From positions 26,078-90,077 of the forward strand of contig JADJJK010000041.1 in the NCBI GenBank assembly GCA_016706545.1: DNA of 64,000 bases, given 5' to 3'. The notes under the pieces were generated by a model that worked only from the letters and a program-made list of their open reading frames with translations, had not been told where the DNA came from and made no database searches. Position 1 is the stretch's first letter; every line of letters begins with the position of its first letter. The translations under genes and the position numbers were made by a program. Positions 49,901-64,000 of the stretch are shown one piece after another. This stretch comes from Myxococcales bacterium (GTDB lineage: Bacteria > Myxococcota_A > Polyangia > Haliangiales > Haliangiaceae).

Positions 49901-51140
49901 GCCGGCGCAGGTGAGTGGAAGCTGTCGCTGTCCGCCTGCGACCGCCTGGTCAAGAACGAGACCGATCCGGACCGCCGGGTCGCCCACCTGCACCGAGTGG
50001 CCCGAATCTTCGTGGACGGGCTGGGGGACCGCAAGCGCGCCGAGCGCGCGCTCAACCTGGCGCTCGACGGCGCGCCGACCAACGAGATCGCTCGCAGCGA
50101 GCTGGTGCGGTTCTATCGAGCGACCAGCGACGCGACCTCCATCCGCATCCACCTGACCCGGGTGGCCGGCGCGATGCGCACGCGGCTCGAGGCCAACCCA
50201 CGCGACACCGAGGCCTACCAGGTGCTGTCGCGCACCATGACGGACCGGGCGACCGCGATGGCGCCTGGCAGCGGGGCGGTGGCGAGGATCGCCGCCGAGC
50301 TCGCGCTCCTCACCGGCGGCACCGGCGAGGCGGAGAAGCGCCTGTGCGCGGGCGACGCGACCCCGCGGCTGGCGGCGCTCTTGTCGGCTGACGCAGATGA
50401 TCTGCTGTTCCCGCGCACGGTGGCCGGCGAGCTGCGGCAGATGTTTCACCTGCTGGGAGACCGGCTGGCCAAGCACGTGGGGGTGGACCTCCGCGTGTAT
50501 GGCGCGACCCGCGGCGAGCGCCTGCGAGTCAAGGACAGCGCGGTTGCGCGGGTGGCACAGGAGGTCGCCACCGGCCTTGGCTTCGGCGAGATCGACGTGT
50601 ACATCGCGCCGCGCATGCCCTGGGTGTACGCCACCGAGCCGACGAGCCCGGTGTCGCTCATCCTGGGCAAGGAGCTGGCGGCGGGCAGCGAGGCTCGCGT
50701 CCGGTTTGCCTCGGCGGCCGCGCTCAAGCTCGCGGCCTCGTCGCTGTCCATCGCTGCGCGCTTGCCGGCCGAGGAGCTGGGGGTGCTGGTCGTCGCGCTC
50801 CTGCGCCTGTTTCATCCGGAGTTCCAGTGTCCCGGGGGTCGACGCGGCGCTGGTGGCCACGCAGGTGCAGAAGCTCAAGCGGCTGATCCCGACCAACCTG
50901 GTCAACGAGCTTCGCCCTTACGCGCTCGCGATCGATGGCTCGCGGCTCGATCCCGTGGCGCTGTCGGCGGACCTGCGCGCAGCCGGCCTTCGCGCCGGCG
51001 TGGTCGCGACGCAGAGCCTGGTGCCCGCGCTGGAGATCCTGGCCGCCGGCAGCGAGCCGGCGAGCGCCCTGGGCCAGCGGACGAGCGCCGAGCTGCTGTC
51101 GTTTGCGCTCGGGGAAGACATGGTCGCGCTGTCACGCTAG
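43967..51140 (+). CDS. Giant TPR-repeat protein B (frameshift near 3' end)
   Basis: A ~2390-aa paralogue-like partner of protein A. Residues 1-800 are disordered and acidic/Ser/Pro-rich; the rest is a TPR array (SLAIIEEDLEAIDDREGSAM, AVLADPRLGAAVRGLRRLAL, AIGWLQKALQYDPDDDATLV) and a C-terminal domain related to that of A (VAQEVATGLGFGEIDVYIAP, VRFASAAALKLAASSL). ATG overlaps the A stop as ATGA. The frame breaks at a G5 run (50834-50838): removing one G joins FHPEFQCPG to VDAALVATQVQKLKRLI and the stop at 51138-51140. Uncorrected, the frame runs to 51211 through a repeat with nonsense sequence. Likely a stoichiometric complex with A. Confidence 0.8.
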
Positions 51141-51200
51141 CTGTCACGCTGCCTGTCACGCTGCCTGTCATGCTGCCTGTCATGCTGCCTGTCATGCTGA
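51129..51200. repeat. Six 12-bp tandem copies spanning a stop codon
   Basis: Unit CTGTCA(C/T)GCTGC; the first copy (51129-51140) contains the last codons and the TAG of giant TPR gene B, the other five follow it. Confidence 0.9.
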
Positions 51201-51440
51201 TCGAGCGGTGACCCGGCGAGCCCAAGCGGGCGCCTGGTGGCAGGCACGCTGAGTGGTCGCTCCGCGCGCGCCTACGAGGGCGCGCCGAGCGACGGCACGC
51301 GACTGCGCGGCTGCATACCGGCCGCCGCTCATCGCATCACAGGTGCGACGATCTGCGCACCGGCGCACCTGGGTGTACCGGCGACCGCGCGCTCGCCAAA
51401 GCCGGCCGCGCCGCCTGCAGTCGTGATATCTAGCCACGGT
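51201..51440. other. Spacer before glmM
   Basis: 240 bp (300 with the adjoining repeat) without a gene. Nothing distinctive beyond GC-rich sequence; the frame upstream of glmM stays open to 51237 but has no homology. Confidence 0.5.
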
Positions 51441-52813
<1,373 letters not shown>

Positions 52814-52817
<4 letters not shown>

Positions 52818-54400
52818 TCCGGCTGGTCAGCGCGGCGCAGATGCGCGCGCTCGACGCCGAGACCATCGCCTGCGGCCTGCCGGCGTTCACGTTGATGGAG
52901 ACCGCCGGGCGCGGCGTGGCGGAGCGCGTGCTGGCGGCGATGCCGGGCCTTTGCCGGGTGGCGGTGGTGTGCGGCGCTGGCGGCAACGGCGGGGATGGCT
53001 TCGTCGCGGCGCGCGTGCTGCGAGATCGCGGCGTGGACGCCACGGTGTACCTGGCCGCGCAGCCGGCCGCGGACAGCGCCGCGGCGCAGCACCGCCAGCT
53101 CTTCACGCGCGCTGGCGGCGTCGAGCGCTCGCTCGCGCAGCCGGCGCAGCTCGCGCAGGCCCGCCCCGAGCTGCTCGGCGCCGAGCTCGTGATCGATGCG
53201 CTCTTTGGCGTGGGCCTCACCCGGCCGGTCGAGGGACACCTGGCCCACGTCATCGAGGTCATCAACGCCGCCGCGCGGTGCTGGTCCATCGATATCCCGA
53301 GCGGCCTCGACGCCGATCGCGGCGCGCCGCTGGGCGCCTGCGTGCGCGCGCAGGCCACCGTGAGCCTGGGCCTGCACAAGATCGGCGTGGTGACGGCGCC
53401 TGGCTGCGCCTACGCCGGAGCGCTGCACCTGGTCGACCTGGGGCTGCTGCACCAGCTCGTGGCGGCGGTGTCGCCGGTGGTGGGGCTACTCGAAGACGAC
53501 GACTGCGCCCGCCTGTTGCCGGCGCCGAGCGTGCTCGATCACAAGGGGCGGCGCGGCCACGTGCTGGTCTTGGGGGGGAGCGCGGGCATGCGCGGCGCCG
53601 CGGAGCTGGCGAGCACCGCGGCCCTTCGCTGCGGCGCGGGGCTCGCGACCTGGGCGGCGCCGCGAGGAGCCTCGCAGGCGCCCGCCGGTGAGCTGCGCGC
53701 GAGCGAGCTCGCGGTGATGGTGCGCGAGCTCGAGGGCCCCGCGGCGCTGGCGGCGCTTGGCCGCGGCAAGGCCGCGTGGTGCGTGGGCCCGGGCCTTGGC
53801 CGCGAGCCCTGGGCCGCCGAGCTGGTGAGGCAAGCGATCGCGTCGGCCTCGCAGCCGACGGCGCCAGACGTCGCCGCCGACGCAGCCGCCGCCGACGCGC
53901 CAGACGCAGCCGCCGCGACCCCCGCGCTGGTCCTCGACGCCGACGCGCTGTTTCACCTGGCCGCGCAGCCGCAGCCGCTCGGTCGCTGTCGCGCCGTGAT
54001 CACGCCGCACCCCAAGGAGGCCGCCACCCTGCTTGGCCTCACGGTCCAAGACGTGGAGGCAGATCGGCTGGCTGCGGCGCGCGCGCTGGCCAGGGGCCTC
54101 GGCGTCATCGCCGTGCTCAAGGGCGCCCGGACGATCGTCACCGACGGCGAGCGGGACTGGATCTGCGCCGCTGGCACCGCGGCGCTGGCTACCGCCGGCA
54201 CCGGCGACGTGCTGGCCGGCGCCATCGCGGGCCTGTGCGCGCAGGGGCTGGCGCCGCTGCACGCCGCGCTCGTGGCGGTGCAGGTACACGGGCACGCCGG
54301 GCGCCGGCTCAGCGAGACCCTGGGGCCGCGCGGCGTGCTGGCCAGCGATCTGCCGGCTCAGCTTGGACTGGAGCTGGCGCGCCTGCGTGTGGCGCCCTGA
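52814..54400 (+). CDS. nnr: Bifunctional NAD(P)H-hydrate epimerase/dehydratase
   Basis: Repairs damaged NAD(P)H hydrates. 528 aa. Residues 1-215 are the YjeF-N epimerase (MRALDAETIACGLPAFTLME, GAGGNGGDGFVAARVL, SIDIPSGLDADRG). Residues 225-528 are the ADP-dependent dehydratase (HKGRRGHVLVLGGSAGMRGA, ATAGTGDVLAGAIAGLCAQG). An Ala/Asp repeat (AADAAAADAPDAAAA) is inserted in the second domain. Translationally coupled to glmM by ATGA. Confidence 0.93.
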
Positions 54401-54491
54401 CCGGGGGCGCGGCGGTGCGCGGCGGTGCGCGGCGGCGCGGCGCGCTCAGGCGGCACGCTCAGCGGCGCGGGCGGCGCGGGCTGCTGCACGC

Positions 54492-55193
54492 TCAGGCGGC
54501 GCGGCGCAGGCCGTAGTCCGCCGCCGCATAGCCGGCGAGCTCTGCTTCCAGCTCGCGCCGCGCGCGGAACAGGCGAGACATCACCGTGCCGATGGGCACG
54601 CGCAACGAGTCCGCGATGTCGCGATACTTCTCGCCGCGCAGATCTGCGCGCTCCACCACCTCGCGGTACTGCGGCCCGAGCTTGGCGAGCGCCGTGCGCA
54701 CCTCGTCGCCGAGCTGATTTGCGGTCAGCTCGACCTCAGGGTCGCGCTCGTGGTCCTCATCGCGACCGTAGAGCGCCATCAGCGCGTCGCCGGGGCGCTC
54801 GGTGGCCAGGCGGTGATGCCGGCGCCGCTTGCGATAGCCGTTGATGAAGGCGTTGGTGAGGATGCGCAGGAGCCAGGCGCGGAGGTTCGAGCCGGGGATG
54901 AAGCTCTCGTGGGCCACCATGGCGCGCAGCAGGGTCTCCTGGACCAGGTCGCCAGCGTGGTCGGGGTTGCGCGTGATGCGCAGCGCCATGCCATAGAGCT
55001 CGCGCTGGTGGGCGACGCACTGCAACGCGAAGCTGCGCATGGCCTTGTCGGCCATGACCTCGACCGGCGCCGCCTTCTTGGGCTCGGCGGCCGCGCGGGG
55101 AGCCGGAGCGGACTTGGCGGCGGACTTGGCAGAGGCGGCGATCGAGGTGAACGGCTGCGGCATGGTGGGTTCTATAAGCAACCCTGGTGCCAT
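54492..55193 (-). CDS. ECF-type RNA polymerase sigma factor
   Basis: A 233-aa sigma-70-family factor. After an Ala/Lys/Pro-rich N-terminal extension of about 55 residues comes region 2 (LVQETLLRAMVAHESFIPGS, LRAWLLRILTNAFINGYRKR) and region 4 (GEKYRDIADSLRVPIGTVMS, SRLFRARRELEAEL). The start at 55193 is preferred because an AGGTAG lies upstream; ATG 55163 is an alternative. No anti-sigma gene is adjacent on this side, but a second sigma gene diverges from the same spacer. Confidence 0.85.
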   Translation of the reverse strand: MAPGLLIEPTMPQPFTSIAASAKSAAKSAPAPRAAAEPKKAAPVEVMADKAMRSFALQCVAHQRELYGMALRITRNPDHAGDLVQETLLRAMVAHESFIPGSNLRAWLLRILTNAFINGYRKRRRHHRLATERPGDALMALYGRDEDHERDPEVELTANQLGDEVRTALAKLGPQYREVVERADLRGEKYRDIADSLRVPIGTVMSRLFRARRELEAELAGYAAADYGLRRAA

Positions 55194-55194
55194 G

Positions 55195-55245
55195 TTTATC
55201 TACCTGTTTTATATGTGGAATATTATGTGTGCGGGTGTGGTGACA
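55195..55245. promoter_or_regulatory. AT-rich divergent promoter region between two sigma genes
   Basis: A short strongly AT-rich tract (TTTATATG, GGAATATTATG) in otherwise GC-rich DNA, in the 180-bp spacer between the two divergent sigma factor genes. TATAAA/ATAATAT-like elements can be read on either strand. Individual promoters are not assigned. Confidence 0.45.
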
Positions 55246-55373
55246 CAGAGCTGTTGCCCGGTGGACGCGAGGATCCCCGGGGAGCTCGCAAGGCGGCCCA
55301 CCTGACCGCACGTGCCTTGGATGGAGCTTGCATGAACAAAGACGGTGGTCCGCGCCACTAAGCGGAAGAAGGT

Positions 55374-56161
55374 ATGCTGCAGCTCGTGAGCCCAAGGGCC
55401 AGCCAGGAGCACTCATCCGCGCTGGACCAGGCGGCGGAGTCCGCGCTCATCGCGCGCTGTCGCCAGGGGGAGCGCGCAGCGCAAGAGGAGCTGTACCACC
55501 GCTTTCGGCGCCAGGTAGCTGGCAACCTCTATCGCATCCTGGGCGACCGCCAGGAGCTCGAAGATCTGGTGCAAGAGGTCTTCGTGATCGCGTTTCGCGG
55601 GCTGGATCGCTTTCGCGGCGAGGCCCGGCTCTCGACGTGGATCTACCGGATCTGCATCAACGTCTCGCTCGGCCGGATGCGCACCAAGCGGCGGCGGCCC
55701 GCCGCCATCGGCGTGGCGGATCTGGACGCCACCGCGGCAGCCCAGAGCTCGGCGCTGGTGCAGCCGATGGAGAGCCCAGACCGCGCCAGCGAGCGCAACG
55801 ACGCCGCGCGGGCGGTGTATCAGGCGCTGGCCCAGCTCCCGGCGGCCAAGCGGATGGTGGTGTACCTGCACGAGATCGAAGGGCTCGATCTCAAGGAGAT
55901 CGCCTATCTGGTGGACGCCAACACGGTCACTGTGCGCACCCGCCTGTTCTATGCGCGCAAGGAGCTGTACCGCATCTTGAGCGAGTCTCCGGAGCCGCCA
56001 GACGCCAGGACGCCAAAGGCGTCAAGGGCGCCGCGGATGCGAGGGACGCCACCAAGGATGCCCTGGACACCAAGGACCGGCCCCGCGCGTCGGCAGCGCT
56101 CGCCGTGCGCGAGCCCGCGGGCGGCGGCGGCCCGGTCGGCGGCAAGCAGGAGGACGCATGA
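55374..56161 (+). CDS. Second ECF-type sigma factor (frameshift near 3' end)
   Basis: A ~262-aa sigma factor: region 2 LEDLVQEVFVIAFRGLDRFR and RLSTWIYRICINVSLGRMRT, region 4 DLKEIAYLVDANTVTVRTRL and FYARKELYRIL. ATG at 55374 with GAAGAAGG. After ESPEPPDA the open frame shows unbiased sequence to 56201, while the frame one base back reads a well-biased tail (DAKGVKGAADARDATKDALD) ending at TGA 56159-56161, overlapping the next ATG. One missing C near 56006-56008 (CC for CCC) explains this. Forms a unit with the FecR-like gene, its probable regulator. Confidence 0.85.
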
Positions 56162-57723
56162 GCCTGCTGTCGCGGCACATCTCGCCAGAGCGCTGGGCTG
56201 ACTTGCAGGCCGGGCGGATGTCGGAGCACAACCAGCGCAAGCTGCGCGCCCACGCCGCGCGCTGCGCGCGCTGTCAAACGGCCCAGCACCGCGTCGCCCA
56301 GGCGCAGCTCGCGATGGCGGCGCTGCGCGACGCGCCGGCCCCCGAGCTGCCATGGGACTCCATCCGCGCCAGGCTCCGCTGGGAGCTGTCTCCGGCGGGC
56401 TCCTCGGGACGCCGCGCCGCGGTCGCGCCGTCGCTGGGGCAGCGGCTGCGCGGCCTGCCGATGGGGGCGCGCCTCGGCGCGCTCGCCGCCGCGGCGGTCG
56501 CGGGCTCGCTGCTGTTGCGCGCGCTCACCGCCGAGACGGGCACGCGCACGACACAGCGCCCGGCCCCGGCAGCGCAGGCGCAGCTTGGGCAACAGGCGCG
56601 GCCTGGGCAGCCGGCGCAGCTCGCGCAGCCTGTGCAGCTCGCGGCCCCGGCGCAGCTGAGCGCGGTGGTGACCCGCGTCCGCGGCGTGGTCCAGGTTGAC
56701 GGCGAGCGTGACGCCGCGCAGCTCTTCGAGCGAGCGGTGGGGCAGGGGGCGGTGCTGGCCAGCGGCGCTGGCGCCATGGATCTGCAGTTCGGCGAAGGCA
56801 GCGCGCTGGCGCTGGGCCCGCGCTCGACGCTGCGGCTCGCGCGCTTTGACTCGGCCGCCATCGAGCTGTTCATCGATGGCGTGGTGGACCTGGAGGTCGC
56901 GCCGCTCCTCCCTGGGCAGCGCTTCGTGGTCCACGCCGGGGCGCAGACCGTCGAGGTGCGCGGCACCCAGTTCCGCGTCGAGCACCGCGCCGATGAGACC
57001 CGCGTGAGCTGCCGGCACGGCCTGGTGCATGTGCGCGAGGGAGCTCGGATGGTGGAGGTTGGCGCCGGGCTTGTCACCTCCGCGCAGACCGGCCAACCGC
57101 TGCCGTCGCCGGTCAAGCTGACCAGCGACGAGCTGGTCGCGCTGACGCTGGCGCTGCCATATCGCCTGCCCTGGGAACCCACGGCGACGCTGCTGTCGAG
57201 CTCGGCTCGCCTGGAGGTGGACGCGCCCCTTGGCCATCGCGTGCGCCTCGATGGGGTGGAGCTTGGCGATGGCGCGGCGACGGTGCGGGTCCTGCGCGGT
57301 CGTCATCTGGTGGAGACCGCGCCAGCGGGCGGAGCCTTTGGCCGCGCCGGCTGGGCGGAGGTCGCCGCGGGGGTGCGGATCGCTCGCTTCGAGGCGACGT
57401 TGCCGGGTGACCCCGGCAGCGCTGGCGCGGCGCTCGCCGAGGGGGATGCCCGCCGCGCTCGCCTGCGCCGGCTCGCCGAGCTGCGCGGTCAGCTCGACCG
57501 CCGCCAGCTCGCGCGCTGCGTGCGTTCCATCGTCAAGCAGGGCGTCTCCGATACGTTCGTCACCGTGGAGCTGGCGGTGGGCCGCGAGGGCTCGATCGCC
57601 TACCTGAACATCGTGGACACGGATCTGCCGGCGGAGCGCGCGGAGTGTGTTCGCTCGGCGCTGGCGAGCCTGCGCTTCGGCGTGGGCCCGGCCGCGACCT
57701 TGCGCGAGCGGGTCGAGCTCTGA
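56158..57723 (+). CDS. Anti-sigma-like protein: zinc finger + TM + FecR + AgmX-like domain
   Basis: A 521-aa membrane protein. Residues 32-39 hold an H-x3-C-x2-C zinc anti-sigma motif (HAARCARC); a TM helix is near 102-123 (GARLGALAAAAVAGSLLLRA); a FecR-type domain covers about 165-290 (VRGVVQVDGERDAA, VVHAGAQTVEVRGTQFRV); the last ~80 residues resemble the AgmX/TonB-like C-terminal domain (VTVELAVGREGSIAYLNIVD with a Cys pair). ATGA overlap with the sigma gene and a strong AGGAGG site support sigma/anti-sigma pairing. Confidence 0.85.
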   Translation: MSLLSRHISPERWADLQAGRMSEHNQRKLRAHAARCARCQTAQHRVAQAQLAMAALRDAPAPELPWDSIRARLRWELSPAGSSGRRAAVAPSLGQRLRGLPMGARLGALAAAAVAGSLLLRALTAETGTRTTQRPAPAAQAQLGQQARPGQPAQLAQPVQLAAPAQLSAVVTRVRGVVQVDGERDAAQLFERAVGQGAVLASGAGAMDLQFGEGSALALGPRSTLRLARFDSAAIELFIDGVVDLEVAPLLPGQRFVVHAGAQTVEVRGTQFRVEHRADETRVSCRHGLVHVREGARMVEVGAGLVTSAQTGQPLPSPVKLTSDELVALTLALPYRLPWEPTATLLSSSARLEVDAPLGHRVRLDGVELGDGAATVRVLRGRHLVETAPAGGAFGRAGWAEVAAGVRIARFEATLPGDPGSAGAALAEGDARRARLRRLAELRGQLDRRQLARCVRSIVKQGVSDTFVTVELAVGREGSIAYLNIVDTDLPAERAECVRSALASLRFGVGPAATLRERVEL

Positions 57724-57822
57724 GCACGCCAGGGCCCGGCCGCGACCTTGCGCGAGCGGGTCGAACTCTGAGCACGCCAGGGCCCGGCCCTTGCGCGAGC
57801 GGGTCGAGCTCTGAGCACGCGG
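57684..57822. repeat. 48-bp tandem duplication of the 3' end of the FecR-like gene
   Basis: Copy 1 (57684-57731) includes the last 13 codons and the TGA; copy 2 (57732-57779) is nearly exact; copy 3 (57780-57822) lacks 5 bp. The remainder of the 57724-57892 convergent spacer has no gene. Confidence 0.9.
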
Positions 57823-57892
57823 GCCGCCCCAGGACCAGGACGTCAGCGTTGGCGCTGATCGCGTGCCGCGCGCTGGGCCGGCAGCCCTGCGT

Positions 57893-60853
<2,961 letters not shown>

Positions 60854-60916
60854 GCGCGGGGAAGGCTACGGAACGAACGTTCAGGCGTCAAGGTGCGCGG
60901 CGAGCGGAAACGTCGG

Positions 60917-61543
60917 TCAGCGCGCGGACGGACCCGATGACGGACGCGCTGTCGCGCCCTCGTCGCCGGGTCGCGCGAGCTGGGTGAGCGCCCACTGCAC
61001 CTTGTCGCGGACGCGCGCCGGCAGGTCGAGCGCCAGGAGCTCCTGGTACTCGCGCCGGGCGGCGGCGCGGTCGCCGTGCTTCCAGTGCAGGGCGCCGAGC
61101 GCGATGCGCGGGCGGGCGTCGCCGGGGGCGAGCTGCTTGGCCCTCGTCAGGGCGACGGTGGCGCCGGCGACATCGCCCTGGCCGTGGCGGATGATGCCGA
61201 GGTCGTGCCAGGTCGCCGCGTCGTCGGGCGAAGCGGCGACCACGCGCTCGAGCTCCTGGACCGCGGCGCCAAGCTCCCCCCAGCTCACCAGGGTCTCGGC
61301 GAACTCGCGCCCTGCCAGCCGGCCGCCGGCGGTGTCGCCAGCCGCGGCGGCCAGCGCCACCGCGGCCTGGTAGTGACGGCGCGCGGTCAGGTGGTCGCGC
61401 GCCAGCTCGGCGCGCTCGGCGTGGTCGATCTGGGCGCGGACCGCGGCGGTTGGCTGCGCGCTGCCGCTCGTGCCGCGATGCGCGCACGCGGTGGCCAGGA
61501 GCAGGCCAAGCGCGGCCAGGCGTAGTAGCCTTGCGCCATGCAA
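60917..61543 (-). CDS. TPR-containing lipoprotein
   Basis: A 208-aa lipoprotein: LHGARLLRLAALGLLLATAC with the lipobox LATAC near residue 20. The rest carries three or four TPR-like helix pairs (AELARDHLTARRHYQAAVAL, WHDLGIIRHGQGDVAGATVA, ALGALHWKHGDRAAARREYQ). TTG start at 61543 is inferred from the signal; it overlaps the ATG of the divergent gene. Role unknown. Confidence 0.7.
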   Translation of the reverse strand: MHGARLLRLAALGLLLATACAHRGTSGSAQPTAAVRAQIDHAERAELARDHLTARRHYQAAVALAAAAGDTAGGRLAGREFAETLVSWGELGAAVQELERVVAASPDDAATWHDLGIIRHGQGDVAGATVALTRAKQLAPGDARPRIALGALHWKHGDRAAARREYQELLALDLPARVRDKVQWALTQLARPGDEGATARPSSGPSAR

Positions 61544-61789
61544 GCTGCGCAGCTCGTGGATCTGCTCACCCGTCTTGGCCTGCCGCGCGACGGCGAGGTC
61601 TTCGCGTGCCCGGCCGGGCACCTGGTTACCGTGTACCTGGGGCTTGGCACCGAGCCGCTCATCATCGACCGCGTCGCCCGGATCGACGTGGCGGGCGAGC
61701 ACCTGCTCATCACCGGCGTGCGCAAAGATCGCTACGCCACCGCGGTCGCCCAGGTGCTCGCGGTGCGGCTGGCGGCGGACTCCAAGTAG
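61538..61789 (+). CDS. Small protein of unknown function
   Basis: An 83-aa protein starting MQAAQLVDLLTRLGLPRDGE, then VFACPAGHLVTVYLGLGTEP and a C-terminal helix. Two Val-rich strands and a GEHLLITGVRKDR turn suggest a small alpha/beta fold; no family recognised. Coding bias is good. Divergent from the TPR lipoprotein with overlapping start codons. Confidence 0.6.
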   Translation: MQAAQLVDLLTRLGLPRDGEVFACPAGHLVTVYLGLGTEPLIIDRVARIDVAGEHLLITGVRKDRYATAVAQVLAVRLAADSK

Positions 61790-61812
61790 CCGGGGCGCTG
61801 CAGGCACGGCGC

Positions 61813-64000
<2,188 letters not shown>

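Noticed and set aside
43967..51211. Reading giant TPR gene B to the stop at 51211
   Set aside because: The last ~125 codons of that frame lack codon bias and read through the tandem repeat; the alternative frame continues the conserved C-terminal domain.

Overview
The window looks like a chromosomal piece of a high-GC deltaproteobacterium, most probably a myxobacterium (Myxococcota). Coding third positions are almost all G/C. The gene set has a myxobacterial flavour: giant TPR proteins with acidic disordered tails, a FecR/AgmX-like anti-sigma protein beside two ECF-type sigma factors, GAF+HD-GYP signalling and many lipoproteins. I ran no similarity search; family calls come from motifs and recalled family features. 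No rRNA, tRNA, CRISPR, transposase or phage gene is visible.

Layout. 1-10 kb: the end of a CpaF/TadA-type secretion ATPase; a polar amino-acid ABC transporter (ATPase plus a fused binding protein/permease) packed against NADP isocitrate dehydrogenase; scoAB with a coupled small lipoprotein; a YccF membrane protein; an odd Thr-repeat lipoprotein; and a CDP-alcohol phosphatidyltransferase. 10-19 kb: a HAD domain protein, a SAM hydrolase (DUF62) overlapping an RlmD/TrmA-type rRNA methyltransferase, two myxobacterial-style unknowns, an amidohydrolase, holA-rpsT and mazG. 19-23 kb: phoH, a GAF/HD-GYP protein and ybeY in the usual phoH-HD-ybeY order. 23-26 kb: an outer-membrane-like protein and two paralogous small peptides with double-glycine-leader features. 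26-30 kb: fabD-fabG-acpP-fabF-rpiB. 30-33 kb: a CcmI-like lipoprotein, an Sm-like small protein and a tightly coupled, visibly lower-GC three-gene unknown module. 33-37.5 kb: histidine degradation (hutI, hutU, divergent hutH). 37.6-51.1 kb: two overlapping genes for giant TPR proteins. 51.4-54.4 kb: glmM and nnrD/E. 54.5-57.7 kb: two divergent sigma factors, the second coupled to a zinc-finger/FecR/AgmX-like protein. 57.9-64 kb: uvrA, a TPR lipoprotein, a small unknown and a truncated-by-window 7TM-HD (PgpH-like) protein.

Two themes cut across the window. First, at least five genes (rlmD-like, phoH, hutU, the second giant TPR gene and the second sigma factor) are split by a single-base indel, each of which can be placed in a short C or G run, and the protein continues perfectly in the next frame. 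This fits residual assembly errors better than five pseudogenes. Second, many spacers carry short tandem repeats (9-12 bp units), and at two genes the stop-codon region itself has been tandemly duplicated.

The most promising undescribed items are the paired GG-leader peptides at 25.2-25.8 kb, the lower-GC three-gene module at 31.4-32.8 kb, the ybeY gene with a histone-like basic tail, and the giant TPR pair.
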